DNA of 64,000 bases from Paenibacillus_AB hodogayensis (GCF_039536325.1 NZ_BAAAYO010000012.1:1-64000); one strand, 5' to 3'. Shown: positions 51,532-60,905, counted from the stretch's first letter. A program made the numbers and translations. The notes: generated by a model not told the origin, from the letters alone.

Positions 51532-52347
51532 TTAGTCTGCCATATTGACGGCTTGCGGGGCGATCCCACGCTTGCGCAGCCAATTGGCGCATTCGAGCGT
51601 CCACGTGTAAGCCTCGGGGTGGGTTTCGGACAAGCCGAGCCCGTGACGCCCGCTCTCGTAGACGTGCAGATCGAACGGAACTTTGTGCCGGCTCAATGCC
51701 AGTGCAAGATTCAGACTGTTCTCTACCGGCACGGGCGCATCGTCCGCCGTATGCCACAGAAACGCCGGAGGCGTCTCCGCATTGGCGGCCAGCTCTCCGG
51801 ACAACTGCTCGTACAAGCTTTGTTCCGGATCTTCGCCAAGCAGATTTTTCCGCGAACCCGCATGATAGGCTTGTACGAACGAAATCACCGGATAACAAAG
51901 AATCATCGCGTCGGGACGGGAGCTCTCCCGCTCGATCGGATCGTTCGCATCGGCGCGACCGGGCTCGTGGTAGATACCGGCCATAGCGGCGGCATGTCCC
52001 CCGGCGGAGAAGCCGAGTATGCCGATCTTGCCCGGATCGATGTTGTATTCGGCCGCATGACTGCGCACCCAGCGAATCGCCCGGCGGCAGTCTTCCAGCG
52101 GAGCCGGATGGCGGTAAGGGGCGACCCGGTAATGCAGCACGAACGCTGCCACCCCGATGGAATTGAGCCACTGCGCAATAGGCTCGCCCTCATGAGCGGC
52201 TCTGTTGGAGTAGCCGCCTCCCGGACAAATGATAATGCAGCCTGACGGCGTGTCGCCTCTTACCGGGAAAGCGACCAGACGAGGACGGTCCTCCACGGTA
52301 TTCCCCGCCTGATAAGGCGCTTCTTCTGGCCATAGATGAATGGTCAT
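51532..52347 (-). CDS. Alpha/beta hydrolase, acetylxylan-esterase-like
   Basis: A 271-residue cytoplasmic esterase of the BD-FAE/acetylxylan-esterase group. The oxyanion hole is IIICPGGGYSNRAAHEG, the nucleophile lies in ILGFSAGGHAAAM (Ser near residue 115), the acid in WHTADDAPVP and the base in ESGRHGLGL. Such enzymes deacetylate imported xylo-oligosaccharides or similar sugars; the absence of a signal peptide fits an intracellular role. GGCAGGAATTAGGA precedes the ATG. No other xylan gene is beside it. Confidence 0.88.
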   Translation of the reverse strand: MTIHLWPEEAPYQAGNTVEDRPRLVAFPVRGDTPSGCIIICPGGGYSNRAAHEGEPIAQWLNSIGVAAFVLHYRVAPYRHPAPLEDCRRAIRWVRSHAAEYNIDPGKIGILGFSAGGHAAAMAGIYHEPGRADANDPIERESSRPDAMILCYPVISFVQAYHAGSRKNLLGEDPEQSLYEQLSGELAANAETPPAFLWHTADDAPVPVENSLNLALALSRHKVPFDLHVYESGRHGLGLSETHPEAYTWTLECANWLRKRGIAPQAVNMAD

Positions 52348-52392
52348 TTCCTAATTCCTGCCTCTCCGCAACGTCTGAAAAATGCCGGCGGG

Positions 52393-52710
52393 TTATGCTC
52401 TCCCGCCGAAAAACATTTCGTGAGCAAGCGCGGTCTGCACGCGCGCCTCTTCTTCGGTCAGCTTGCGTACCAGTTCCATCTCCACTTCCGTCACTTCTTC
52501 GCCCTGGAAGTTGATTTCGGCGATCGAAACGACTATCTTGACGATCGCCACCGCCTCGTTCGCCAGCGAGTAGGCGATTACCTTTTGCCCGGTCGGGTAG
52601 ACGCGGAACCCTTGCTTCACCATTTTACCGCGGCCGTATTCGAGCAGTTCATACAGCTCCTGGTCCGACTTGAATTTGCATACGGAATTGAATTCGGTTT
52701 GAAACCCCAT
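52393..52710 (-). CDS. Small DUF2584-like protein
   Basis: A 105-residue soluble protein beginning MGFQTEFNSVCKFK, with KQGFRVYPTGQKVIAYSLANEAVAIVKI-type strands in the middle. The MGFxTEFN start and G-[FY]-R-[VI]-[YF]-P motif resemble the DUF2584 family of Bacilli, whose function is unknown; the match is by eye. A helical tail (ELVRKLTEEEARVQTALAHE) follows. GGAGGAGGG lies close before the ATG. It is encoded 60 bases after ddl on the same strand and may be co-transcribed with it. Confidence 0.7.
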   Translation of the reverse strand: MGFQTEFNSVCKFKSDQELYELLEYGRGKMVKQGFRVYPTGQKVIAYSLANEAVAIVKIVVSIAEINFQGEEVTEVEMELVRKLTEEEARVQTALAHEMFFGGRA

Positions 52711-52772
52711 CCCCAGCCCTCCTCCTTATACGTTGGTCCCCCGGTGCTTCGCGCGCCGGTCTGTCCGGCGCA

Positions 52773-53909
52773 TCAGTCGGCGTCGAACGTGTAGCGGATC
52801 GTCTGCTTGGCGGCATGCCGTTCGATCGCCAACCGGATCAAGTCGTCCAGCAGCTCGCTGTACGGCTTGCCCGATTCTTTCCACAGCAGCGGATACATGC
52901 TGAACGGCGTAAAACCCGGCATCGTATTGATTTCATTGATAAAGACGGCGCCGTCCGACTTGCGCAGGAAGAAATCGACCCGCGACAGTCCGCTTCCATC
53001 CACTGCCTGGAACGCCCGCAGCGCCCATTCGCGGATCTCGTCGGCTTTCTCGGCCGGTATTTCCGCCGGTATGATCATCGCGGACTTGCCGTCGATATAT
53101 TTGGCCCGGTAATCGTAAAAATCGTTGGACGACACCACCTCGCCCGGCACGGACGCCTGCGGCTCCTCGTTGCCCAGCACGCTCACCTCGATCTCGCGAG
53201 CTTCCACGTATTCTTCCACAATCACCTTGCGGTCATAGCGGAAGGCCAAATTTACCGCTTCGATCAGTTCGTCGCGATTGGCCGCCTTAGAGATGCCGAC
53301 GGACGAGCCGAGATTGGCCGGCTTGACGAAGCACGGATAACCGACGGATACTTCGATCTCCATCAGGAAGAAAGCGCGGTCCTTGTCCCACTGGGTGCGC
53401 GTAAAATAGCGGAATACGCATTGCGGCAGCCCTTCCTGGGCGAATACTTTCTTCATCATTACTTTATCCATGCCAACGGCGGAAGCCAGCACGCCCGCTC
53501 CCACATAAGGCACGTTGGCCATTTCGAGCAGCCCCTGGATCGTACCGTCCTCGCCGAACGTGCCGTGGAGGAGCGGGAACACCACATCGAGCGGAGCTTG
53601 CGACTCTCCTTGCCCGCTCCCGCTCGGCTGGATCGTACCGAAGAAAGGCTGCAGCGCGGAGGCGCTTGCGGAAGAAGTTGCAGCCTCCCCGGACGGGCCT
53701 GCTTCTTGCACGAGCAGCTCCAAGCGGTCCACCGGACCGGCGAGCAAAGCGCCCGATCGCCATTCGCCCTGCTTCGTAATATAGAAAGGATAAACCTCGT
53801 ATTTCGTATGATCGATTGCCCGGATGACGGCCATGGCGGTTTGCAGCGATACGTCATGCTCGCCCGATTTGCCGCCGTATACCAAGCCGAGCCGAATTTT
53901 TCTGTTCAT
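52773..53909 (-). CDS. ddl: D-alanine--D-alanine ligase
   Basis: An ATP-grasp enzyme of 378 residues that joins two D-alanines for peptidoglycan. Motifs in order: LVYGGKSGEHDVSLQTA, DVVFPLLHGTFGEDGTIQG, CFVKPANLGSSVGISKA, and FINEINTMPGFTPFSMYPLLW with the metal-binding Glu/Asn. It has a Ser/Ala/Gly-rich insert of about 25 residues (near 75-105) compared with the core family. The ATG at 53909 follows GGAGGT by four bases. The frame remains open upstream to 54425 but that part runs antisense-like across the amidase gene and is not real. The end TMPGFT with Tyr-type residues fits D-Ala rather than D-Lac specificity, though I cannot prove it. Confidence 0.94.
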   Translation of the reverse strand: MNRKIRLGLVYGGKSGEHDVSLQTAMAVIRAIDHTKYEVYPFYITKQGEWRSGALLAGPVDRLELLVQEAGPSGEAATSSASASALQPFFGTIQPSGSGQGESQAPLDVVFPLLHGTFGEDGTIQGLLEMANVPYVGAGVLASAVGMDKVMMKKVFAQEGLPQCVFRYFTRTQWDKDRAFFLMEIEVSVGYPCFVKPANLGSSVGISKAANRDELIEAVNLAFRYDRKVIVEEYVEAREIEVSVLGNEEPQASVPGEVVSSNDFYDYRAKYIDGKSAMIIPAEIPAEKADEIREWALRAFQAVDGSGLSRVDFFLRKSDGAVFINEINTMPGFTPFSMYPLLWKESGKPYSELLDDLIRLAIERHAAKQTIRYTFDAD

Positions 53910-53962
53910 GGCTACCTCCGTCGTATATGAATAGGAAACCCGTATTTTGCCGAATGCTACAA

Positions 53963-54994
53963 TTAAAAAGAGTCTGCAATATGTAGAAACCGGTAGCGCG
54001 TGTTCGGTGTCCAGGCGTACGAATCGCGATAATCCCAGTAGCGCATCCGCGAATTCGTCGTATGGGCGTTGACAAGCGGCATGCCCGCGGCGTCGAAGCC
54101 GGTTACGATCGCGTTGTGCTGGAAACGGCCGTCTCCGTCCCAGTCGTAGCAGATGACGTCGCCGATGGCGAGCTTGTGCGGGGAATCCGTTACATCCGCG
54201 CGCAGACCGCCCTTGCTCGAGGTGAGAAATGCCTGCAGGCTGTGAGCGACAGCCCAACTGTAGCTCCAATATTCCTTGCTTCCGTCCTTGCCTTGGTACC
54301 ACCAGCCCGATTCTCTTTTTCCAGTATAGTTCATGGGGGCGCCCCCTGCAAAGAGGCATTGAGAAACAAAGTTGGTGCAGTCCGATTCCAGCTCGGCATA
54401 CTGCGGCTCGGTGCCGTTCCACCACTTCTCCGCATACCGCCGCGCTTTCTCCCGTTCGTATTCGCGGACGCGGCTGACCGGCCGGAACCCCGAGGAGGCC
54501 GATACGAGCGGACTAAGGAACGGAGCCGGCCGTACCAGGCCGGCGGAGGGATCGGGCTCCTCCTGATCAGTTTGGACGAAAGGAGGCGGCGCGGCCGAAG
54601 AGCCTCTTCTCTCTGTCGCCATCGGCTCCACTCCGGCAATAATCCACTGCTTGCCGCGCTGGGCGATCTTGAGCAGCTCGACATCCATCCGGTCCTCGCG
54701 AAACGACTGCCCTTCCTGCCCGTATTCCATACTGCGGCGAAACTCCAGCTCGACGTACGCCTCCTGTCCGAAGTCGTCGGTATTGCGGATTTTCAGCCCG
54801 GTCTCGCTGCGCAGCGGCTCCGCCCGTCTCGCCTTGCGTCCGGCCTTCATGCGCCGGAGCCGGACATCGAGCTTGCGGACGAAACGGTCGTCGCGAACGA
54901 TAGACATCAGCTGCTCGCCCGCATCGCCTTCGATTTCCAATCGGTTGCGGCGTTGCGCATATTCGTATACGGCCGATTTCCAATTGGCGAACAT
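53963..54994 (-). CDS. Putative amidase-domain (Amidase_6) protein
   Basis: A 343-residue protein without a clear signal peptide. The C-terminal domain begins near residue 180 with YEREKARRYAEKWW and carries DCTNFVSQCLFAGG (predicted catalytic Cys), followed by GDVICYDWDGDGRFQHNAIV (His) and NAHTTNSRMRYWDY. This is the CHAP/NlpC-like putative amidase domain common in spore-forming Firmicutes. The N-terminal half has an acidic and basic helix-rich part and a Pro-rich linker. AGGAGGG lies six bases before the ATG. It precedes ddl by 53 bases, so a wall-related role is likely. Confidence 0.85.
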   Translation of the reverse strand: MFANWKSAVYEYAQRRNRLEIEGDAGEQLMSIVRDDRFVRKLDVRLRRMKAGRKARRAEPLRSETGLKIRNTDDFGQEAYVELEFRRSMEYGQEGQSFREDRMDVELLKIAQRGKQWIIAGVEPMATERRGSSAAPPPFVQTDQEEPDPSAGLVRPAPFLSPLVSASSGFRPVSRVREYEREKARRYAEKWWNGTEPQYAELESDCTNFVSQCLFAGGAPMNYTGKRESGWWYQGKDGSKEYWSYSWAVAHSLQAFLTSSKGGLRADVTDSPHKLAIGDVICYDWDGDGRFQHNAIVTGFDAAGMPLVNAHTTNSRMRYWDYRDSYAWTPNTRYRFLHIADSF

Positions 54995-55188
54995 GACGAT
55001 CCCTCCTTATGTTCGTAAACAGGCCCCCTCGCCTGTAAGTCTTGTTTCAAGCGCTATTTTCAAATGTATGTTCCGCTTGCGGCAAAAATGTGCAGCACGC
55101 AAAAATGCCGTCGGACAAGCCTGTGCCGATATTCCCGAAACGCAGGCGGCCCAATGCCGGAAAAGCCGCAAAAACGGACAAAAAAAAC

Positions 55189-55217
55189 TTTACTGCATAT
55201 CGAAGAGACGGTATACT
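55189..55217 (+). promoter_or_regulatory. Sigma-A-type promoter of acnA
   Basis: TTTACT and TATACT are separated by exactly 17 bases, about 95 bases above the aconitase start codon. Transcription would begin near 55224. Confidence 0.75.
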
Positions 55218-55241
55218 AAAGACATAGCAATTTTGAAATCA

Positions 55242-55260
55242 CGTTTCATACAGTGAAACG
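55242..55260. promoter_or_regulatory. Perfect dyad in the acnA leader
   Basis: CGTTTCA and TGAAACG are perfect 7-bp inverted arms spaced by five bases, located about 20-35 bases downstream of the predicted start of transcription. It could be a repressor operator; in Bacilli the aconitase gene is repressed by CcpC and CodY, but this dyad does not obviously match the CcpC site. Confidence 0.5.
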
Positions 55261-55310
55261 GCGCAGCCGGGGAAACCCGGCTACCCTAACGTTTAAGGAG
55301 GCTTGTACCT

Positions 55311-58028
55311 ATGTCCAGAACTGACCATTTCAGCGTGCGGACCCAGCTTGCCGTCGGCGGCAAGCCGTACAACTACTACAGCCTGAAAGCGCTGGAAGGC
55401 AAAGGCTTCGACAATATCGACCGCCTGCCGTTCTCCATCAAGGTGCTCTTGGAGGCCGCCGTTCGCCAATTCGACGGACGCGCCATTACGAACGAGCATG
55501 TCAAGCAAATCGCCGGCTGGGCGGAAGGCCGCGACGATAATAAAGAAATTCCGTTCATTCCGGCTCGTATCGTGCTGCAGGACTTCACCGGCGTACCGGT
55601 CGTCGTCGATCTGGCTGCCATGCGCGCCACAATGAAGCGGTCCGGCGGCGATCCGAAACGGATCAACCCGCTCGTTCCGGTCGACCTCGTTATCGACCAC
55701 TCGGTCATGGTTGACGCTTTCGGCACCAAAGACGCTCTCGAGTACAATATGAACGTGGAGTTCGAACGAAACGAAGAGCGCTACCGCTTCCTGCGTTGGG
55801 CTCAAACGGCATTCGACAACTTCCGCGCCGTTCCTCCGGCAACGGGTATCGTTCACCAGGTTAATCTGGAGTATTTGGCTTCAGTTGCCGCAACGAAGAC
55901 GGTTGACGGCGAAACGGAAGTGTACCCGGACTCGCTCGTCGGCACCGACTCCCATACGACGATGATCAACGGTCTCGGCATCGTGGGCTGGGGCGTTGGC
56001 GGCATCGAGGCGGAAGCCGGCATGCTCGGTCAACCGCTTTATTTCGTAACGCCGGAAGTTATCGGTTTCAAGCTGACCGGCAGCTTGTCGGAAGGCGCGA
56101 CGGCAACCGACCTGGCGCTGACCGTTACGCAAATTTTGCGTAAGAAAGGCGTTGTCGGCAAGTTCGTCGAGTTTTACGGCTCCGGCCTGAGCAACATCAG
56201 CCTCGCGGACCGCGCTACGGTAGCCAACATGGCTCCGGAATACGGCGCTACGGTCGGGTTCTTCCCGGTCGACAGCGAGACGCTCAATTACTTGCGCAAT
56301 ACCGGCCGCGAGGAGGAGCAGATCGCTCTCGTCGAGGCTTACTATAAAGCTCAAGGCATGTTCCGTACGAACGAAACGCCTGACCCGGTATTCACCGATA
56401 CGATCGAGCTCGACCTGTCGACCATCGTGCCGAGCCTTGCCGGACCGAAGCGCCCGCAAGACCGCGTAGAGCTGACGGCCATGAAGGACGCGTTCAACGA
56501 TATTATCCGCACTCCGATCGACAAGGGCGGATACGGCCTGAGCGAGGACAAGATCGAACAAACGGCCGAAGTGAAGCACCCGAACGGGGAAACGACGAAG
56601 CTCGGCACAGGCGCCGTCGTCATCGCGGCCATCACGAGCTGCACGAACACCTCCAACCCGAGCGTTATGCTGGGCGCCGGTCTGGTCGCCAAAAAAGCGG
56701 TCGCACGCGGCTTGAAGAAACCGGCTTACGTGAAAAGCAGCTTGACTCCGGGCTCGCTCGTCGTAACCGAATATTTGGAGAAAGCCGGCTTGATCGAATC
56801 GCTCGAGGCGCTCGGCTTCCACGTGGCCGGTTACGGCTGCGCGACGTGCATCGGCAACAGTGGTCCGCTTCCGGACGAAGTGAGCCAAGCGATCGCGGAC
56901 AACGACCTGACCGTGGCGGCCGTTCTTTCCGGCAACCGGAACTTCGAAGGACGCGTTCACGCTCAAGTCAAAGCCAACTACTTGGCTTCGCCGCCGCTTG
57001 TCGTCGCCTATGCGCTCGCCGGCACGGTCAACATCGACCTGGCTAACGATCCGATCGGCTATGACGGCAACGACGAGCCGGTCTACCTGAAAGACATCTG
57101 GCCGACCAACGAGGAAATCAAGGCTGCCATTGCTACGGCACTGACGCCGCAAATGTTCCGCGACAAATACGAGCACGTGTTCACGCAAAACGAGCGCTGG
57201 AATCAAATTCCGGTACCGCAAGGCGAATTGTACGAGTGGGACCAAGAATCGACCTACATTCAAGAGCCTCCATTCTTCATCGACCTGGGCGAAGAAGTGG
57301 GCGACATCAACGAGATCAGCAGCGCGAACGTATTGGCGCTTATGGGCGACTCCGTTACGACGGACCATATCTCCCCTGCGGGCAACATCAAGGCCGACAG
57401 CCCGGGAGGCAAATATTTGCTCGAGCACGGCGTGAAGAAGGAAGACTTCAACTCGTACGGCTCCCGTCGCGGCAACCACGAAGTGATGATGCGCGGCACG
57501 TTCGCCAACATCCGGATCCGCAACCAAGTTGCTCCGGGAACGGAAGGCGGCGTCACGACTTATCTGCCTAACGGCGAAGTCATGTCCATCTACGACGCAT
57601 CGATGCTGTATCAAGATAAGAACAAGAGTCTCGTCGTCATTGCCGGCAAAGAGTACGGCACGGGCAGCTCCCGCGACTGGGCGGCCAAAGGTACGTTCCT
57701 GCTCGGCGTCAAAGCGGTTATCGCTGAAAGCTTCGAACGGATTCACCGCTCCAACCTGGTCGGCATGGGCGTTCTGCCGCTGCAATTCCAGGAAGGCCAC
57801 GGCTGGAAAACGCTCGGGATTACCGGCCGCGAAACGTTCGACATCCAAGGACTCGACAACGGCGTTCAGCCGGGTCAAACGGTTCGCGTCCAAGCGACCC
57901 GCGAAGACGGCTCGACCTTCGAATTCGATGCCATTGTTCGCCTCGACAGCATGGTCGACGTGGATTACTACCGCAATGGCGGCATCCTGCAAACGGTGCT
58001 TCGCCAGCTGATCAAGGAAAGCAAGTAA
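55311..58028 (+). CDS. acnA: Aconitate hydratase (AcnA/CitB type)
   Basis: A 905-residue 4Fe-4S enzyme that interconverts citrate and isocitrate in the TCA cycle; apo-forms of this class can bind mRNA. Cluster cysteines are in AITSCTNTSNPSVM and GYGCATCIGNSGPL. VGTDSHTTMINGLG and the C-terminal swivel domain with GKEYGTGSSRDWAAKG carry substrate-binding residues, and the length is typical of the bacterial AcnA/IRP1 group. TAAGGAGG lies nine bases before the ATG. It is monocistronic, with its own promoter and terminator. Confidence 0.97.
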   Translation: MSRTDHFSVRTQLAVGGKPYNYYSLKALEGKGFDNIDRLPFSIKVLLEAAVRQFDGRAITNEHVKQIAGWAEGRDDNKEIPFIPARIVLQDFTGVPVVVDLAAMRATMKRSGGDPKRINPLVPVDLVIDHSVMVDAFGTKDALEYNMNVEFERNEERYRFLRWAQTAFDNFRAVPPATGIVHQVNLEYLASVAATKTVDGETEVYPDSLVGTDSHTTMINGLGIVGWGVGGIEAEAGMLGQPLYFVTPEVIGFKLTGSLSEGATATDLALTVTQILRKKGVVGKFVEFYGSGLSNISLADRATVANMAPEYGATVGFFPVDSETLNYLRNTGREEEQIALVEAYYKAQGMFRTNETPDPVFTDTIELDLSTIVPSLAGPKRPQDRVELTAMKDAFNDIIRTPIDKGGYGLSEDKIEQTAEVKHPNGETTKLGTGAVVIAAITSCTNTSNPSVMLGAGLVAKKAVARGLKKPAYVKSSLTPGSLVVTEYLEKAGLIESLEALGFHVAGYGCATCIGNSGPLPDEVSQAIADNDLTVAAVLSGNRNFEGRVHAQVKANYLASPPLVVAYALAGTVNIDLANDPIGYDGNDEPVYLKDIWPTNEEIKAAIATALTPQMFRDKYEHVFTQNERWNQIPVPQGELYEWDQESTYIQEPPFFIDLGEEVGDINEISSANVLALMGDSVTTDHISPAGNIKADSPGGKYLLEHGVKKEDFNSYGSRRGNHEVMMRGTFANIRIRNQVAPGTEGGVTTYLPNGEVMSIYDASMLYQDKNKSLVVIAGKEYGTGSSRDWAAKGTFLLGVKAVIAESFERIHRSNLVGMGVLPLQFQEGHGWKTLGITGRETFDIQGLDNGVQPGQTVRVQATREDGSTFEFDAIVRLDSMVDVDYYRNGGILQTVLRQLIKESK

Positions 58029-58055
58029 TTACGATCCGCTGCCAAGTGCAGTGAC

Positions 58056-58092
58056 AAAACCGGAGCCCGGGTTACCCCGAGCTCCGGTTTTT
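58056..58092 (+). terminator. Terminator of acnA, possibly bidirectional
   Basis: AAAACCGGAGC pairs with GCTCCGGTTTT around a CCGGG/CCCCG inner stem, followed by TTTTTC. T-rich on both sides, it may also end the convergent siderophore-binding gene. Confidence 0.88.
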
Positions 58093-58111
58093 CTTTTTGC
58101 TGCAAAAGATA

Positions 58112-59098
58112 TCACTGTTTTTGACGGCCAGGCAGCAGCTTGTCCAAAATAATGTCAAGCTGGCCTTCCCACGAGTATGGATCACTGAACGTAAAGATGT
58201 TGTAGTCTACTTGATACGCACGGCCTTCCTTAACGGCCGGAAGCCCTTTCCAAATGGCGCTTTCGTAAACCGTTGCGGCTCCGGCGGCGTCCCCAAGCCA
58301 TGGAGAGGCGAATATATAATCGCCGGCAAGCTCGGGCAGCTTCTCCAAGCTGACCATCACGAAGCCTTTCCCCGGCTCGAAGGCGCGTTTTGCCGCCTCC
58401 GGCATTTCGACCCCGAAATCGCCGTACAAAATTTCCGTTCCCCTGCCGTAACCTTCCCTGAATACATAGATTCCTTTGGCCGACGGATATAGGATCGAGA
58501 ATGTTTTCCCTTTGGCTATGGACTGAACTTGCGATTTGTAGCCGTCGATACCGGCTTCCCACTTCGCAAGCCACGCCTTCGCCTCCGCTTCTCGGTTCGT
58601 TAGTTTGCCGAGATCGAGCAGCAGTTCCTTGTTGTTTTTTACAGTCTCGAACGTGACGACAGGCGCAATTTTTTGCAATTGTTCGGTATTTTTTAATGTT
58701 GTCAATGCAATGATCAAATCGGGCTTCAGCTCCAAAATCTGCTCGACCGTCGGCTCAGTCGCCGCGTTCGCCCCCAGATTCGCCACACCTTCCAACTTTG
58801 GCTTCAAGTACGGATTGCCGAATGTAAAGTCCGGCACGCCTATCGGTTTAATCCCCATCGCCAGCAAATAGCCGGCATAGTTGGGGGCAAGCGTAACAAT
58901 CCGCTCAGGTTTTTCCGGCACTTCTATGTTGCCGTTGACGGCTTGGAACGTTTTGGTCCGGGCACCGCCGCTGCCCTCCTCGTCCTCTGTCGCCGTCTTT
59001 CCCGACTCCATCCTTGCCGAGCATGAACTTGCCAGCAGCGTGATCGTGATCAGGACGATGATCCCATAAAGCACGCTTGGTCGATAAAGCTTCGTCAC
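58112..59098 (-). CDS. Iron-siderophore ABC transporter substrate-binding lipoprotein
   Basis: A 328-residue binding protein of the FeuA/FhuD/YclQ group (TroA-like fold). The signal LITITLLASSC ends in a lipobox Cys near residue 26, so the protein is membrane-tethered outside the cell. VPEKPERIVTLAPNYAGYLLAMGIKPIG, the EPTVEQILELKPDLII segment and the long backbone helix (about residues 170-185) are typical. Start is GTG at 59098 after AAAGGGG. A Fur box stands 30-45 bases upstream. The neighbouring AraC-type gene encodes a siderophore-sensing regulator; no permease genes are present, so partners lie elsewhere. Confidence 0.92.
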   Translation of the reverse strand: MTKLYRPSVLYGIIVLITITLLASSCSARMESGKTATEDEEGSGGARTKTFQAVNGNIEVPEKPERIVTLAPNYAGYLLAMGIKPIGVPDFTFGNPYLKPKLEGVANLGANAATEPTVEQILELKPDLIIALTTLKNTEQLQKIAPVVTFETVKNNKELLLDLGKLTNREAEAKAWLAKWEAGIDGYKSQVQSIAKGKTFSILYPSAKGIYVFREGYGRGTEILYGDFGVEMPEAAKRAFEPGKGFVMVSLEKLPELAGDYIFASPWLGDAAGAATVYESAIWKGLPAVKEGRAYQVDYNIFTFSDPYSWEGQLDIILDKLLPGRQKQ

Positions 59099-59127
59099 AA
59101 TCCATTTCCCCTTTGCTTCTCTTTAAT

Positions 59128-59142
59128 TGATAATGATTATTA
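59128..59142 (-). promoter_or_regulatory. Fur box upstream of the siderophore-binding protein gene
   Basis: TGATAATGATTATTA matches the 7-1-7 Fur consensus TGATAATNATTATCA at 13 of 14 informative positions, and a second half-overlapping copy (ATTATTATC) extends it. It lies directly above the gene's ribosome binding site. Confidence 0.85.
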
Positions 59143-59227
59143 TCGTCAATGAAAATTATAGCGCCGGATGGATCGCCCGCCTAGAAACCGATCGGACCAA
59201 ATTCAGTGCGGAAACGGACATTCCCGC

Positions 59228-60868
59228 TCATGAGAACGACTTGATTGCCCGTAAAGCCTGATCCAGTATCGCACCATGATTGTAAGCCGTATATTCGAAC
59301 CATGGGCCGGCCAACACCGTATGAACGCGGCCATACCGGACCGCCCTTCGCTTCTTCCAGCCGTTCGACTGCTGCAAAGCGCCCCAAGTAAGCCGCGACT
59401 GGCGGTCCTCCGACAACATCACCATGATTCTCCCTGCGTCGGAGCCGTCGGATTCCGCCGTCGGCAGCTTCACGAACGCCGGATCTATTGCCGCTTTGTG
59501 ACGTGCGGGAGCAAACGGCAAACGGCCCCCGCTCCACGATTCGGGATCGGCCGCATCGCTGAAACGATAACAATCGTGCCGGTCGATCAGGAGGATATCC
59601 ACCTCTTCCCGGCGGGTTATACGTTCCATAAGCTCGCACACTTGCTCCGCCTTCTCGTCATAGGCTGCCAACCAACTCGCCGCTTCTTCCGTTTTATCCA
59701 GAAACGAAGCGGTCAGCAGCAGATGTTCCCGCCAACTCCGGGTTCGCCACGGAATGACCAGCACCGGTGCAATTTCCCCGAGCCCCCGCTGAAACTCTGC
59801 CGATCCGTAAGCGTCGATGGCGATAATGCGATCCGGCTTTGCCGCCTGAAGCATTCTGCGATTGATTTCGTTGTTATGGCGAAGCGGAAACTGGACGTCC
59901 GTATGAAATTTCCTGCGGTAATAATTAGTCCAATCGTGATCGATCGGCGCCGCAAACGGAATGACATGAAGTGGTAGCAACTGGCCTATATTCGGAAAGC
60001 TGCAGGCGGCTACTTTCAATTGCCGGTTTTTCAAATAAACGGACGGAGAGATTCCCATTTGCTGTTTGAACATACGCCGGAAATGACTCTCGTCTTGGTA
60101 ACCGACATGACGTGCGATTTCTCCGATGGGCTGAGGCGAAACTTCCATCAACCGCTTTGCGCGGGACATGCGTAGTTCGGTTACATAATCGGTCGCGCTG
60201 ACCCCGTATCGCTCCTTGAACGACCGCCGGAAGTGTCGGGAGCTCACACCTATGCGCTGCGCCAGACTTTCGATCGAAATATTCTCCTCGAAGTTTGCGT
60301 CCAGGTAGGCTCGGGTCGCATCCAGAGCGGAATGAATGCCTTGTTCCTTTGACGAAGCCAGTTCGGAAAGAAGATTATACATCAACTCATAAAACGCCGC
60401 CTGACCGCGCAACCGCTCCAGACTGGAAGGCTCGTGCCAATGACGATAAGCCGATTCGCACAAATCCAGGACAAAAGCGGTGCAGTCATGCCATGTGGTG
60501 GCGTTTGCGTTATCGGTTGACAGCATGCGCACGATTCCATCCTGTTCGAGCCGGTTGCCGTACTGCTCGAATAGAAGGGCGTAGCCGGCTTCCGCCTCAT
60601 CCTGTGGGCCGCCCAAATAGTCGACCCGTTGTCCCGGCAAGCCGAAAAAGAAAGCACCCCTATTCAAGCTTAGCATCTGGCCGTTTATCGCGAATTGCAC
60701 ATTGTCCCGTTTGGTCGCAACAAGCAGATAGGTATTCGGATCGGCGGGGGACAACCATGACACCCCTTCTTCCAAGTCGTTTATTTTCTCCATTCGAGTC
60801 AAACCGAATCGAAGCTCCCCGATCGGTAGAGCGTAAGCATCATCGCGCCGCAAGCTTTCCGTAACCAC
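59228..60868 (-). CDS. AraC-type regulator with C-terminal siderophore-binding domain (Btr-like)
   Basis: A 546-residue regulator. The N-terminal cupin-like part (to about 150) is followed by the AraC double helix-turn-helix near 165-265 (SLAQRIGVSSRHFRRS, IARHVGYQDESHFRRMF) and then a TroA-like periplasmic-binding domain from about 300 to the end (KPDRIIAIDAYGSAEFQRGL). This fused layout is that of B. subtilis Btr, which senses Fe-bacillibactin inside the cell and activates feuABC. The adjacent Fur-controlled siderophore-binding gene fits. GTG at 60868 is chosen because GGGGGCGGG precedes it and the Fur box overlaps an earlier TTG (60889); the start is uncertain. A Btr orthologue assignment needs phylogeny. 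Confidence 0.85.
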   Translation of the reverse strand: MVTESLRRDDAYALPIGELRFGLTRMEKINDLEEGVSWLSPADPNTYLLVATKRDNVQFAINGQMLSLNRGAFFFGLPGQRVDYLGGPQDEAEAGYALLFEQYGNRLEQDGIVRMLSTDNANATTWHDCTAFVLDLCESAYRHWHEPSSLERLRGQAAFYELMYNLLSELASSKEQGIHSALDATRAYLDANFEENISIESLAQRIGVSSRHFRRSFKERYGVSATDYVTELRMSRAKRLMEVSPQPIGEIARHVGYQDESHFRRMFKQQMGISPSVYLKNRQLKVAACSFPNIGQLLPLHVIPFAAPIDHDWTNYYRRKFHTDVQFPLRHNNEINRRMLQAAKPDRIIAIDAYGSAEFQRGLGEIAPVLVIPWRTRSWREHLLLTASFLDKTEEAASWLAAYDEKAEQVCELMERITRREEVDILLIDRHDCYRFSDAADPESWSGGRLPFAPARHKAAIDPAFVKLPTAESDGSDAGRIMVMLSEDRQSRLTWGALQQSNGWKKRRAVRYGRVHTVLAGPWFEYTAYNHGAILDQALRAIKSFS

Positions 60869-60890
60869 CCGTATCCCGCCCCCACTCAAT

Positions 60891-60905
60891 TGATAACGAT
60901 TCTCA
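60891..60905 (-). promoter_or_regulatory. Fur box upstream of the Btr-like gene
   Basis: TGATAACGATTCTCA matches the 7-1-7 Fur consensus TGATAATNATTATCA at 12 of 14 informative positions, just above the gene. The regulator would thus be made under iron limitation together with its presumed target. Confidence 0.7.

Noticed and set aside
55881..57992. 703-residue antisense frame inside aconitase
   Set aside because: Shadow of a highly biased gene; no start signals and no recognisable domain.
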